A stretch of 64,000 bases of DNA from Vicugna pacos (GCF_048564905.1 NW_027328740.1:34585019-34649018), one strand, 5' to 3'; counted from the first letter of the stretch, positions 10,391-23,665 are shown. Program-made: numbers and translations. The notes: a model not told the origin generated them from the sequence alone.

Positions 10391-13300
10391 GGTCTCCACT
10401 GCAGGTCTGTCTCCAAACCCAGGGCCAGCATGGTAACTCTGCTCCCCCTGTCTATTCTGGAAGTTCTAGGTGTCCTCCATGGCCCTTCCACCATTATGTT
10501 TTTGGAAAACCCCGCAGATGGAATGGGCCTGAGAACTGGAGAGCTGGATGCCAGAAGCCACTGCCCAGTGTGAGGCTCCTGGGAGGGGCATCTCCTCTCC
10601 GTGGGCTCTGATCTAACCTCCCCTCTCCCCCACCCCCACCCCTCTACTCCTGCATTTCCTGATTGATCCCTGGATAATGGTCCATACCAGGAATGACCTG
10701 GGAGAGGTTTTATGAGTCTTTAAGTGGAAAAAAAAAAGAAATCTTTAGACAAGTTACTGAAAGTAACTTCCAGCTTTACCGGGAAAGACCTCATTCCAAT
10801 GTTTAAGGCTAGTTGACAGGGTGTCAAATTGCTTAACCACTCACATCTGAGCAAGTGCTACCTCTCTCTCCAGCTCCCCGCAGCATCCACCTGTGGCAAC
10901 TTGGCCAAAAGAAGGCAAGAAAGCTCTTTCCCCTCGCCAGCACCAGCGTGGCTTTGGAGTCAGTGGAGGCTGAGAGAAAGAGCCCCGCCCTGAGGTTTGA
11001 GGGGCCTCCAGCCACAGCCAGAGGAGCGGGGGTTTTCAGAGTGGCCCAGCAGGGAAACCAGGCAAGGCCACCTGGCCCAAGTCTTCCCTGCCCAGAGAGC
11101 CCCATGAACTGCTTTGGGCCACACTCCCCGTTTGGGCCCCCTGCAAAAAGATACCACGGGAGCCACACCTGAGAAGGCAGAAGGACAGCCCTTTAGCCTG
11201 GGGTCCCAGCAGGTGTGTCCTGTGAGACCTGTGGCCACATAAGTTCCTTGTCTCTCCAGGTCACTGAAGGGACTGTGCTGGGCATCTTGGTGGTCAGGGA
11301 CATGGGAACACCTCTAAACTCTGAAGAAGGACAGAGAGACTCTTCCTGGAAGCAAGGATTCCAGGGAGACACCTTGCCCAGAACTGGGGGACTGTGTCCT
11401 GAGTAGACCCCTGGGAGGCAATGTGGGGCTGTGGGGTCCTCTTCTGAGAAGGGAGCAGGTGAGTTTTCCGGGGGTGGGGTCCTGCTTTGTCCAGACATGT
11501 CCTTGTGTAAGACTCATTTACAAACACCTCCAAGTCCACCTAGGGGTGGCCCCAGAGGTGGGGGTAGAGGAGGAGAGTGAAGGGTGCAGACTTAGGGCCC
11601 CCTGAGCCACCCAGGGAGCCAAGGGTCAGTGGGAACATCTTGGGAGTCTAGTGCAGGGGTGGAGGACGAGCACTAAGAACATGCCAAGTCATGCAATAAA
11701 GTGACCCGTGACCACGAGACACAGGTGGCCGTACACCAAAAGAGGCAGATAGAAATTTAGACCCAGGATCTGAGAACCTTGAGAGGGGCTGGAGGGTCCC
11801 AGGAACCCTCAGGAACAGCTCTTCTAGGGGCACAGACATCCCAATACACACATTTCTCATGGAAGCTTTTTGGGGTGCAGAGTGAGTTACCAGGATCCTG
11901 AACTTAGTATGGAATCACGGTTCCTGGCAATAAATTGCTGTCATTTGTCCCTGGACATGCACAGGGGAGCTGACTGCTGTGGGGGTCACTGCAGGACTAG
12001 AATCTTCTGGTGTCTGCTCTGTGACCACAGAAACCCAGGGGGATTTCTCAACAGGAGAACCTGGAGACCATGCCTGCAAGGACCACCCTCATGGGATGGC
12101 CAAGGAGCTCGTGGTACCCAGGTCACCAAGTGACGAAGTTGTGAGGTTGCCTGGGGAATCGTGGGGGCATGTAGATTTCTGAGGTCAGCACGTGGGCCCA
12201 GCACTGCTGGATGGTCTGCACAAAGAGGGGCCTGCCCTCCTGATGATGGCTCTTAACACCTGCAGGGAAACTGCTCCCAGGGCTCCTGGAGGTCCATATT
12301 GAGAGTGTCCTGCCAGCCTTGTGGGGTCACCTTCCCCTGATGCAGAAGCAGACCTCTCTCCCTTGAGGCCCAGGGGACACCTGGCTCAGGTGCCACCTGT
12401 GTGCCCTGGACACGCAGAGCCCCAGAGCTCTGGCACAGCCTGGGGTGTGGTGGTGTCCGGGCAAGAAAGGCCCTGGGAAGGGGGTCATTCAAGGGCAGAG
12501 GCCACTCTGCAGGGATGCTGGACCTGGCAGCAATGCACTGCTTCAGTACTCCCTTGGGTTGGGTCTCCAACCTGTGGGATGGAAGGACCACTCCTTCCTG
12601 TGTTGCAGTCGGGGGAACTAGATCCATCGTCAAGGTCAGCCCTGAAAATGGAGGCTGCGCTACCTCCATTCCTGGAAAGAAAATCAGTCCCCTCCAGTCC
12701 AGGTGATTCAGAAAGTCATTCAGCAATGTTCGGGGCCCCCACTTTAGGCTTTGAATTAGAGCTGAGCGGCTTAGGAGGCCAGATCCCTGACCGTGGCTCC
12801 AGGAGCAGGTTTTCTGCTGGGGGACAGGATCCTCACAAACACCTGTGTCTTTGTGGGACACTCCCCTCTGACAAGCTGGGAGGCAGGGTGCAGTTGTGGG
12901 AAATCGTGTTTACATGAGCAGAGGGCCACCATGTGGTGGGGGCACAGGAGACTGTGAGAATGAGTCCCACAGCCTTTCTGGAATCAAAAAACTGGCAAAT
13001 GTGAAAAAGTGCATAATTTGTTTTATTGAACAGGCTGCTTATGTACGTTTGGAGGACCAGGTTCAATGACTCAGCATCCCTCCAGGACAATAGCCTCAAG
13101 AGAAGAACAGACAGAGCAGGAGGAGATCTGGGGTTTCTCCCAGGAATGAGGTGGAACAGGGATTTCTGCAGATTTGCAAGGAGTCCCCGACCACTGAGCA
13201 TGGGGTTACAGCCCCACGAGACCCCTGTCATGTTTGGCTTGGGCTCTGGTTCTGGCCTGCTCATGTATTCTTCCAGCAGAGTTCCAGAATCTCAGAGGGT

Positions 13301-14639
13301 GGACTTAGAGGGGCTGCGTTTGGAACCTAGTGAGGAGTTGGAGGGTCCTTTATATTGAGTCCCTTCATCCTAATCACCGTAGCTGAAGCCCAACACCCCC
13401 CAGGCCCCCATGGTTGCCGTGGAGGGAGAACAAGCCTGGCAGGCGACCTAGGGGTCCCACTACTGTGTCCTTCCCTTGTCTTCGTTCCCTTTCACCCCGG
13501 AAGGTGTGATTGTCTCGTGTCATGGTGGCCTCCACAATGTCCCTCCCAGTAATCTCTCTTCTCCATCAGGTGGGGTTCCCAACCCCGCTCAGCCTTCTCT
13601 GCATGGATGCTGAAGGACCAGGCCCACCTGAAGTTCTGAGCTCGAGCAGTAAGGTGGAAACAAAGAAACCAATGGAAAAAAGAAGCAAGTGATTGTGGCA
13701 AAGCTCCCCACCACAGAGAAGCTGCCCTGAGTGGAAGGGAGAGTGTGGGCATGCCCGTTTGTTTCCTATCTCCCAGTGCTCTTAGCTTTCTTATTGCCTA
13801 CCTGCATGGTTACAACAAAATGATCTGCAAAACTGAAAATATTTACTCTCTTGCTTTTACAGAAAAGGCTGGCCAGCCTCTGGTCCGGTACCAGGCAAGA
13901 GATTGGAGTTCCTTTCCAGTTTGGAAACATCTTGGCAGGCCCAGGTTTGCAAAGGTCTTTAAGAGTAGTTACGGAGTTTTGCTTTTAAACTTTTTTACGG
14001 CTGTATATACTTGTGAGATGTGGTTGTGATGTATAATTCTGAGCCGGGATTTTCTCAAACTGTTTCTCACTTCTTATACCAGACATTCCTAAATTCCAAG
14101 TGGAACTGCATATTAAGGAAGCCATGGAATTTAGCAAAAGGATACAGATCTCATTTCCTTTTAAGCATCGGTGTACCTCCATCATGGCAGTATTTGTTAT
14201 GTGTTATTGATAGGGGAACTAAGTAGTAAACAGATTAATAGAAAATAGGGGATTTTAGGTACACAGGTTCATCTTTTCAACATTGTTTGTAATATTTGCA
14301 GTTTAAGATGACCATTCCTGAGAAACAGGCAGCCTCTTAGAATGAAATAGCATTTCCTCTGAACCATAATTAATTTTTATTTTGTAGACAGCAGGAAGGG
14401 TAATAACACGTCACACATTTGGGGACGTCAAAGAGAAAATGTAACTTTCTGGGAGCGCACTCCCCCGCCTCCCCCTGCCCTTTTTACTGTCCCATTCTCC
14501 CTGGAAGGCTCTTTCTTATCTTCTGCTCATGGCTCCAGTAACTCTTTCTTCCTCCTTGTTCCTCAGCTGGTAAGGTTAGTTTTCTACTTTGAACAAGCAA
14601 ACAAGCCAACAGAAGAGAAATTTCACAAGCAACTCCCAG
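10391..14639. other. Anonymous sequence; no gene or clear repeat identified
   Basis: I recognise no protein family here. The longest open frames (for example about 200 residues on each strand over 12,250-12,920) overlap each other and look like base-composition artefacts. A stretch from 10,874 with an upstream CTCTCTCTCCAG is acceptor-like, but the frame that follows (to 11,172) shows no family I know. Confidence 0.4.
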
Positions 14640-16940
14640 CACATCCGCTCGCCTTCTGATGTCTGTGACCTCACTCTCGGTGCCCCACCGCTTATTAAAA
14701 GTGGCATCGAAAGCCAGTTCCTCCAAAAGTCCCCGAGGCCCCATCCCTCCCATCTTCTCTGGGTTGTCACTCCCAAAACCATCCTCTCTTTCACTGCCTC
14801 ATCTATTTTGTTCTCCTGCTAGTTGGCACCATCAGTATATAAACGTCCATCCTCTTAAACCAACAGCACTCCTTGACCCTAATTCACCCCCACCAATTGC
14901 CACCCTGTGTCTTTGCAGCAAATCTTTAAGGAGTTGTTTAAACTCACTGTCTGCATCTTCTCTTGAGCCATCCCCTTTTACACCCATTCTGGCTTTTCGC
15001 CTGATCCCTCGCTCTATGGAAACTGCCCTGTCAAGGCCATCAGTGACCCCATGTTGCTAAATATAGTGGTCAATTTTGACTCCTCATCATGCTTGGCCCC
15101 TCGGCAGCATTTGACCCAGCTCTTCCATCCCTCCTACCCCGTGTTCCTGCTTCACTCAACCTCCAGCCCATCTCTCTGTCTGTTTCTGCATTTGGCCTGC
15201 TGGCTGGTCCTTTGCCAATGTCTCCTGTTTTTCCAAACATATACTGTGGGTGTTCCCCAGGGTGGGTTCCTGGGCCTCTCCTCTCTCTCTCTGCTATTCC
15301 TTTGGTGGAAGCAACCCAGCCTTGGAAATTGGCATGCCATCAATTTCTCAATTTCTCCAAAATTCCCTGATTTCCCCTTTCCATCTGAGCCTTTATCCCT
15401 GAGACTCACATCACATTCTTTTCCTTTCATTCATCTTGCTTTCACATTCATACATATGTTCTACTATGAAATTACTTTTCCAAATTTTGAATCAGTACAT
15501 ATATATCATGTAAAATGCTCAAATATGTATTATTTCCACTAAGATGCTAATTCTACCTTAGAACATTTCTGCACTTCTGTATTTATGTGAATAAAGCGAA
15601 TAGTATTTCTACAAGCCTCATAGTTAAACACTGTTATTTTGGGGCTATTATGTAACATGAAATAATGGTACATGAACATAGTCGTTTTTCATTTATTTTT
15701 ATGTAACACCGAGATGAGGTTTTTGCCCTGAAGACTGGTTTTATTGAAATTTTACCTACGTTACGGACAGTCAGTTTAGGTGAAAGCCCTCATTTCTCCC
15801 CTTTTTGATATATGCTCCATTTGGCTATATATAACATATAACTTGGCATGAAACAAAATTCCCAAATCATTCACATAATACAATAATATGTTTAATTATA
15901 TTTTTTAAATGTTAAAAAGAAAAAGAAAACAGATTCCTCTACCTATTAGGCACTTCTGTGGCAATATGTAACACACCCCTTAACCATGACATTGAAGAAC
16001 TGAGCTGATACCAGCCCCTTTCCACCTGCTCAGCCCCACCTTTTCCCATCCCCTTTCCCATCCGGAGAGGACATCCCTCCCATTGTCCAGGCCCAGATGT
16101 TGGAACCATGTCCTTTCTCTCTCTTTCTTTTACACTCACAGACAGCAAATCCAGCTTGTTAGAAAATTCTGGATATTCTGTCTTAATTAAATACCTGCTC
16201 TCTGCTCCCCGCCCTCCTAAGAGCCACCTTCAGCCTTTCCTGGATACCAATAGCCTTCTGTTTCCATCTTTGCTTTCCTACAATCTCTCATCCACACAGA
16301 GTCAGAGGGAGCCTGTAAAAACATACATTGGGGGTGGTGGGTGTTGCTCAGTGGTAGGGCGCATGCTTAGCATGCTTGAGATCCTGGGTTCAATCACCAG
16401 CACATTCATTAAAATAAATAAATTACTTCCCCCCAAAAAACACAAACACAAAAGCATAAGTTGGACTACATCACCCCTCCCCTCAAAACTCACTAAACGG
16501 GTCACCATGTCATTAGGAGCCAAAGTCGTCACAAAGGCCTCAGGACCCGGCGTGCTCTGCCTCTCTGCCCACACTCTCCCCCTCACTCTGGGGGCCTCTG
16601 GCTCCGGCTCTTCCTTCTTCCTCCGGATCTATTCTGCTTCAAGTTCATTACTCCGTGAGATCTGCCAGGATTGCCTTATTCTCTCCTGCCTGCCTCCCAC
16701 CCCACCGCCATCACCCGAGTTTGCTCATATCACTCTTTTTTAAAAATTTATCCAAACTCTTGCTACCCCAACATGCTGCCTGTTTCCTCTGCTAAAATTC
16801 TGAGCCCCCAGTGATGGGGAGTCATGTCTATTTTGTTGACTGATAAAGCCCGAGAGCCTTGGGAACGGTCTAGTTAGGAGATTCCCGTATGTTGTACGAG
16901 CTTATACACATTTGCTGAATGAATGTAGATGCCCTGGTCC
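14640..16940 (+). mobile_element. Old L2-type LINE, decayed, split by a SINE
   Basis: The first part (to about 15,420) shows remnants of a reverse transcriptase in the order known for the L2/CR1 clade: a CATCAGTGACC...ATGTTGCTAA-type stretch, a SAAFD-like motif (about 15,100) and a G-V-P-Q-G motif near 15,248-15,262. From about 16,140 the sequence resembles the L2 3' region, ending near TTGCTGAATGAATG at about 16,912. The long open frames here (133, 163 and 211 residues) are relics or chance. A camelid SINE sits inside at 16,330-16,455. The middle (15,450-16,100) is too diverged to assign. Confidence 0.65.
16330..16455 (+). mobile_element. Camelid tRNA-derived SINE (sense), nested in an L2
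   Basis: The tRNA-like head has an A box region (GTTGCTCAGTGGTAGGGC) and a B box region (GGTTCAATC), followed by AAAATAAATAAATTA, a short run of C and an A-rich tail. This layout is the one known from camelid SINEs. It lacks the folded acceptor stem and CCA context of a real tRNA gene. Confidence 0.88.
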
Positions 16941-19900
16941 AATCCGATGGAGCACTTCTGTGACGTGCTCAAAGAATAACTCTCCTTTCCACCTGAGAGG
17001 GGGTGACAACTTCCCTGGTGATTAAAGGCAAGAATTTTTTGCTTTATGCTGTTAACCTTAGGCGGGGAGACTGGGGGATCTTCATATATATTTTTAAATT
17101 TGGTTCACTCTGCAGTTGGTCTTTGGTCTCTGTATAATTTTGAGAAACTCTTTATGAGTGATCATTCTTTGATCAGATTGAACAGGTTCCAGGGGGAAGG
17201 ACCAAGCCTGTCCCATCAGCCATTCTATGTGTCTTGTCCTGGGACCCAGTGGATGCTCAGCATGTAAGTGAACCGACAGGAGTGAGTGAAGAGATGGGAG
17301 CATCTCATTATTGTGGCGGATCTCTGTCCAATGCCTTGAGATTTGGGGAAGGGTTTATGAGTGCAGAAGGGAGAGGTCAGGTCCTCTGTGCTTTTCCTGA
17401 GTGCCCTGGCCTTACCCATTCCCCCAGCCCCCTCTGGGCAGCCAAGCCAAGGAGCTGGGCCACCAGGGGTTGTGCTGATCAATAATCCACCTTCACCCCA
17501 ATTCCGGGGGTAGGTACACATGGTTGTAGACACTGGAGTCAGGTCCTTGGAGGAATTCCTCACCGAACTATGTTTTGGACCTTTTATTTTTCTCTAGAAC
17601 TTCCAGCTGAAGAAGATTGTTTTAGACACATGAAAGTTGAGGACACCTTCTGTCCCCTCACAACCCAGGTGGGGCTGGGAGTCTGCTGTTTCTATAGCCG
17701 GTGGGCTCGTGTTGGTTTGGGCATCCCTGTGCCTGAATTCCTGCAGTACACTCGGTGGTAAGGTTGGGGGTGCCTGGCAGGGAGGGAAGCGGGTTGGGAG
17801 ACTGTACAGCTGGGCTGATGTTAACCTGGGGTGAGCGGGAGCTTGCTGATGCATGGCATCTCGGGGCAGGGAACTCTCCACACTCAAGAGGGGTTCCCAC
17901 TCCCGCAGGGTCCCTTTGATCAGGGTGCTGGGCTGTCAGGGGACCACAGGGGTCCCAGTGAGGATTAGGGTGCCTTCAGGCAATGGGAAGTGTGGGGTCC
18001 AGTGGCAATTGAATTAACTGTGCACCCAAACCCAGCCCCCACCTCTTTCAGCCTGTTTCCTAATCTGCAAAACTGGAATGTTATTAAACATCTCACGGGG
18101 TCATTGATGGGCTGGGACAGACTAGACAGTCAGGAGCTGGAATTCCTCTGTCCCCTGATTGTTTGCCTTCTTTCTGACTATTTGCTCTCACAAGCTCAGT
18201 CTCTCTGTCTCTCGCTCTTTCACTTCTAAGTGTCTCTCATGCTCTGGTTTCATTTGATTTCCAACCACCGCCCCTCCCCTCCGCCAAACTCCAGATGAGT
18301 GAACTTGATTTCTATGTGTCAGTTCCAAATTCCCAGGAAAGATGCTCTGTCACCTCTGGATCTGCTGTCCAACCCATGAGTTGTGGCCAGAGGAGCGAGT
18401 CCTTCTGGGACCAGCAGAGGGTCTCTGCCGAGCCCCCAGCCACCACTGTGGGAGCACATAGCTCTCCGTGGAGGAAGTACTGGCTGTGACCTTGTGTCAC
18501 TAAGTGTGAATTTATGTCTTCTCTTGAACCACCTTCATCCTCCTAAACAAAGATGAAAATTAAACACTCCCGGGATTTGTGTCATGGAACACTCAGGTTG
18601 GGGGCTAATGGGGCTGGAATTTCTGCTGTATTTAAGGGGCTACACTGAATCCCCAACGAGAGCCTACAAAGGGAACAGCACCGGCCCCACCCAGCACTTA
18701 GGGCGCTGAGTCTGCGTGACGGTGAGCCAGGCTTCTGACCACAGCTCAGGGGTCTGGTCTGACCAATTAGCCTTTGAAACCAACCAGCTTTGGATTCCTC
18801 AATCCCACCCTGAGGTTTTACCTGAACCATCAGCTTCTGTATCTCTGAAGACAGATGCTGAGGACCCTTCACGTAAGCCGTTCGCACAGCCCTGTTCAGG
18901 CCTTTGTGCTGCACGGTCTGCCCGGCGAGCTGACCGAGGTTGGTATTTTACTGATGTTAGAAGTAGTCTGGTTTCCCGATGTACTGTTTCACTGAACAAG
19001 CAACAGAAGCCACTTCTCGCTGATAAAAGCAGAAAAGGGACATAATGAAAAGATACTGGGAGGGTGTGTGGAGTGGCCAGGACCGGAGCCAACCCAGGAG
19101 CTGTAGGAGGTGTTAGGGAGCCCCAGGCACCAGGCTGGGAGGGGTGCTACCGGGCCCCCTGCCACCCCAGAAGGGACCCCCCTCCACCCGACCCTCCACC
19201 TCACTCACTGCAGGTTCATGTCCCGGCAGGGCCAGGTCACACTGAAGCCACCAGCACACACCTCAGTTGGGGAGCTGGCCCCGTCTGAGCTGCGGGCGTG
19301 CCTGGTGTGGGGAGAGGCCCAGTTAGAGGAAGGCAGTTCCCCTACTGTTCCGAGTTAAGGTGCAAGTCAGTGCCCATCACTCAGGAGAGCCGGGCTGGAC
19401 GGACCTCATTGTGGTGACTAGGCTGTCTGAGTTCACTTATTACTTTCTACGTTTGAAGGCCCTGGAGGGAGAAAAAGTGAAGGTTCTAGTACTTATTTTG
19501 TGTTTCCCACGTACCAGGTGTGGTAAACAAGCCACTTCAGACAAGGCCCGGAGCAACCACGTAAATAGGCCACGGAGCAAGTCGTGCAGTCAGGCCTCTG
19601 TGGTCCCGAAACCCGTGTCCCCATCGGCTCCATAGTTACCAGTGGAAACTAGGGGGATTTATGGGACTGTGTGCTCCTGTGGGGGCTGGGATATGTGTGT
19701 TTAAGTCCACATCTTCAGAAACTCGGCTAGAACCACAGCCACTGATTGCACGGTGGCAGAGGAAGGGAGGATTCCAGCCTCTGGTCCAGCTCGTGTGGAG
19801 CTCAGAAGTTCTTCCTCCTGTCCTGAAAATAACACCAAATCTGAGGGAGCTGCAAACCCACTGCTCTTCTTAGATCCCAGAAGACTGAGGGGGAAAGCTG

Positions 19901-21334
19901 CTTCCAACCCAGAGAGGTTGCAAAGGGAACAGCGGGCAGGCTTGGAGAGTCACAGCTCCCAAGGCAGAACCTGCTTTTGTAAGAACCCCGGGGGCAGGCA
20001 GATTTAACAGGTCCCTGAGGCCAGCAGGAGGCTCAGTGTGGGGAAATCAGAGTGTGACAACTCCAGGGGGCCAGTCAGAGGGGCCCCATGCTCTTTTTCA
20101 TGTATTTTACATCCAGGACCGTGTCCTGTTCTCAGAATGAAGGTCAGAGGATAACTCCTCATGCTTCCTGCCTGGAGAGGAGAAAATAACTGTATTGAAA
20201 TACACCCAGAACATTCTGTTTCATTGGGGGAAGTTGTTTTTTGTTTGTTTTTTTAATGAGAAATTATTTTACCAGAGCCTAACCAACCTGGGAGAAGGGA
20301 AATCCCTTCTGTGTCACCCAAATTGGGGTGGGGGGAAAGAGACACACTTGTGGAGGTCACAGCTCAGGGCACAGGCTCAATGAGAACTAATCACAGGACT
20401 GCAGATGCCCTGCTCTGTCCCGCTCCCCCAACACCTTACCTCCATGTCAGTAGGGCCCGTGTGTAATAACAGGAATAATACTAACAGAAGTAAATGTCTC
20501 AGGAGTGTCTAGGGAAAACCCAAAGACAGCGGGGAGATGAAAACAAGGACACACAGGCTGTTTTAGCCTCTCACACCAATAGCTGTAGCAAACTACACAC
20601 AGCCCAGCCCCAGTAGATAAACAGACAACCTCACAGAAGAAATTATTTATTTTGGTTCTCTTACCCAGTGCATTCCATGGTGCATCCTCGCCTAGAATTG
20701 AGTGGAAGCAAGTCCATCTCAGAAGGGACATAACTGAAGAGGGATGGCTTCCCAGACTCTGAGGGGCAGAGAGAGCACCAGCCTGGGTTAGAGAAAGGTG
20801 AGGGGTGGGGTAGGGTGTGGGCTGCCTTCTTCCCCATATAAGGAACCTTCCTGAGGCCAGCACAGTAGGAGGGAGGGCCATGGGGTGGAAGCAGCCAGAC
20901 TTCATCCTGAGAACTGTTGGGATGCCTCAAAGGGACCATTCAGGTGCCCAAACTGGGCCCTGATTGAGGGAGCCAGTCGGTCTGACTCAGAGCCTAGGAC
21001 TGAGGTGGGCTCACAGCAGGCCGGTATTACTTGGCCGGATCCATTTCAATTCTCCGAAGCCCTGTGTAAAACATGAAGCGTGGACGGCCTGGTGAGCACA
21101 GCTCTGCCCTCAAGACCGGTTTCAACTCCTCTCTTCCCAGAGAACAGCATCTCTGAACCCGTCCTGGGTGACCTCACAGAGATCACCCTAGTGGCCCAGG
21201 CTAGTGACCGGGAACATGTACCTTCCTGCAGGCAACCCCTGACGTCCACTGATGCATCATATACTGGCAAAGAGTGAGTCACTGTGCATTGGTCTAACAG
21301 CAGAGACTCTGCCAAAGGCCCAAGAGGTGGTGTG
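16941..21334. other. Anonymous sequence; no gene identified
   Basis: No protein family is recognised. A MIR-like piece (GTTTCCTAATCTGCAAAA, near 18,055) and other short old repeats are likely. GC content rises toward the tandem array at 21.5 kb. Open frames of 60-150 residues overlap on both strands. Confidence 0.4.
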
Positions 21335-21520
21335 TGGGACATGCAGGGGTGCAGGAGTGTAAGCAGTGCAAAAGTGTAACTGGTGACAGGGGTGCAGGGG
21401 CTGTGGAGGGCGCAGGCATTTCAGGGGATGTGGGGGTGGAGGGATGCAGAATTGCAGAGAGTAGCAGGGGTGCAGAGGTGCAGGGAGTGTAGGGATGCAG
21501 GGAGGTGCTCAGGGACCTGG
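21335..21520. repeat. Degenerate short-period G-rich repeat
   Basis: GTGCAGGG, GATGCAGGG and similar words recur every 8 to 25 bases on the + strand. The register is loose, as in an old minisatellite. It directly precedes the long GC-rich array. Confidence 0.7.
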
Positions 21521-21554
21521 CCAGGATAAGAAGGCAAGTGCACATCCTTGCAGT

Positions 21555-23665
21555 CAGCCTGACCCCGGTAGGCTATTGCAATGCTTTTGGGCTGCGGCGG
21601 CGGCGGTGGCGGTTGGGAGGCTGCCCGGGCAAGCCGATCGATTTCTTCTCTTCCCTGCAGCCTGGCCTGGGGTGGGGCTTGGCCGCCGGAGATTCGCCAG
21701 ATGTTGCACTCCAGGTAAGCTTGCTCCTGGGAGGTGGGGCGGTTAGGTCAGAAGGCAGTGGCAGCGGCAGAGGGGCGGAGCGGGTCTACCCCTGGTGAAC
21801 GGGTGGAATAGCTGCCTTGTCCCGGCTGCTGGGCCTGGGAGCGGCCTCTTCTTCCCCAGGTCGCCGGACACTCCTGTCCCACTCAGCTTGCTGAGTGCGG
21901 AGTGGGGGGTCGGGGCCGTTAAGGTGCGGGACCCACGGGGGGAGGGAGGCTGCCGCGGGGGAGCCGATCAATTCGCTCCGCTCTCCCCGGAGGCGGAGCC
22001 AGGGGCGGCTTCTGCTGCCCTAGAGGCGGGACGCGGGTCTCCAGATGAACTTGCTCCTGGGAGGCGGCGGCGGAGGCGGCAGGGGCAGGGGATGTGTTCC
22101 AGGGAGTTGCTCCATTTCTTCTCTCCCCCACGGCCTGGCTTGGGGGCGACGTCTGCCGCCGGAGATTTGCCTCAGGTCCGACTCCAGGTGAGCTTGCTCC
22201 TGGGAGATGGGTGCGGTGCGGTCAGGGGGCTGGTAAGGTGGTGGCTGCAGGCATAGGGAGGCTGCCCCGGAGGAGACTGTGGATTAGCTCCATGTCTGCA
22301 CCGCGTGGCCTGAAGGCGGCCTCTGCTGCTCCAGGTCCCGGGACACCCCTGTCCCACTTTGCCTGCTGGGGGCGGGAGGCAGGGTAGTCAGGGTGCAGGG
22401 GTGGCGGTGGTCGGGGGCCTGCAGCGGGGGAGCGGACCATTTGCTCCCATCTTCCCCGCGTCTTGTCCTGGGGGCGGTCGCTGTTGCCCTGTGTTATGAG
22501 ACGCGTGTATCCTAGTCGGCCTGACCCCGGGAGTTGGACTTGGTACTTTGGGGGTGGTGGCAGCAGCGGCAGGTTTTCCCATGGAACTTGTCCATTTGCT
22601 CCCACTTCCCCCCATGGTTTGCCCTGGGGGCGGTCCCTGTTGTCCCAAGTTCGTCGGACGTCCATCTCCAGGTCAGCCTGCTCCCTAGAGGAGGCCACTG
22701 TGAGGTCATGGGCAAGAGTGGTGGCTGCTGCGGGGGTAGGGGCTGCCTTGGGGAGCTGGTGGATTGGCTCCCGTCTCCCCGATGGCCTGGTGTGGGAGTG
22801 GCCTCTCCTGCCCCAGGTCACCAGACGCACCTGTCCCACTCAGCCTGCAGGGGGAGGGGCGCCCTGGGCGGTGCCTTTAAGGTGCGGGGGTGGCGATGGC
22901 GGGGGTAGAAGACCTGCAGCGCGGAGCCTGTCAATTTGCTCTCCTCTTCCCCGTGACCAATCCTGGGGGCGTCCTCTGCTGCCCAAGAAGCCGGATGCCC
23001 GTCTCCAGGTCAGCTTGCTCCTGGGAGACGGGCCCGATGTGGTCGAGGGGCAGAGGCAGTTGCGACGGCCGGCTGCCCCGCCTAATGGGGCCACTTCTTC
23101 TCCTCTCCCCTGACCTGGCCTGGGGACGTCCTCTCTGGCGCAAGATTCGCCTGACACCCCACACCTGGTCTGATTGCTCCTGGAAGGTGGGCGCGGTGAG
23201 ATCAGGAGGTGGAGAGGACAGGGGCTGCCCCTGGAGAGCTGGAGGATAAGCTCCAATCTCTCTGCAGGCCTGACGTGGGGGCAGACTCTGCTGCCCCTCG
23301 TTCCCAGGTCACACTTCTTCGGGTCATATTTCCCCGGGGTTGCGGTAGGGTGCGGGGGCGTCGGGGTGTTGGCGGGGGTATGGAGCCTGTCACTCGGGAG
23401 CTGGGGGTTTAGCGCCCATCTTTTCCGCAGATTGGCCTGTGGGCAGCCTCTGTTGCTCCAGATCGCAAAGCAATTTCCCTGACAGCTTAGCCACCGGAGC
23501 TGGGCAGGATGGGCTGAGAGGGCTGAGGCAGCCGCCAAGGCAGCGACGGAGGGGGCTGTCCCTGGCCAGCTGGTCAATTTGTTCCCATCTCAACCTTTGC
23601 TGCCGCAGTTTCGCAGAACGCCCTTCTCCAGTTTATTCTTCTCCAGGGAGGTGGGCGCAGTGCAT
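21555..23665. repeat. GC-rich tandem array, about 14 diverged units of about 160 bp
   Basis: A phrase related to GTCAGCTTGCTCCTGGGAG recurs, more or less changed, near 21,560, 21,719, 21,890, 22,050, 22,195, 22,345, 22,515, 22,676, 22,840, 23,015, 23,170, 23,315, 23,480 and 23,632, a spacing of about 145-175 bases. Between occurrences the order is constant: a G-rich GGCGGCGG-type stretch, GGAGCTGAT-like word, ATTTGCTCCCATCT-like pyrimidine tract, GGCCTGGCCTGGGGGCGG-like word, then CTCTGCTGCCCCAGGTC. Units differ by many substitutions and small indels and stay CpG-rich. Open frames of up to 245 residues arise because the periodic sequence keeps few stops; the phases change between units, which argues against coding. 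Confidence 0.9.

Noticed and set aside
14659-15542. A host gene encoding 133- and 163-residue proteins
   Set aside because: The region carries reverse transcriptase remnants of an L2-type LINE in changing frames.
16330-16455. A tRNA gene, because of the A and B box sequences
   Set aside because: The body lacks a cloverleaf and is followed by an A-rich SINE tail; the same sequence recurs three more times in the window as antisense copies.
22222-23577. Open frames of 205, 216 and 245 residues in the GC-rich array
   Set aside because: They arise from a periodic GC-rich sequence; the phase relative to the repeat unit changes from unit to unit, and frames exist on both strands.
21555-23665. A CRISPR-like array of repeats and spacers
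   Set aside because: The genome is mammalian, units are long and diverged throughout, and there are no unique spacers between short identical repeats.
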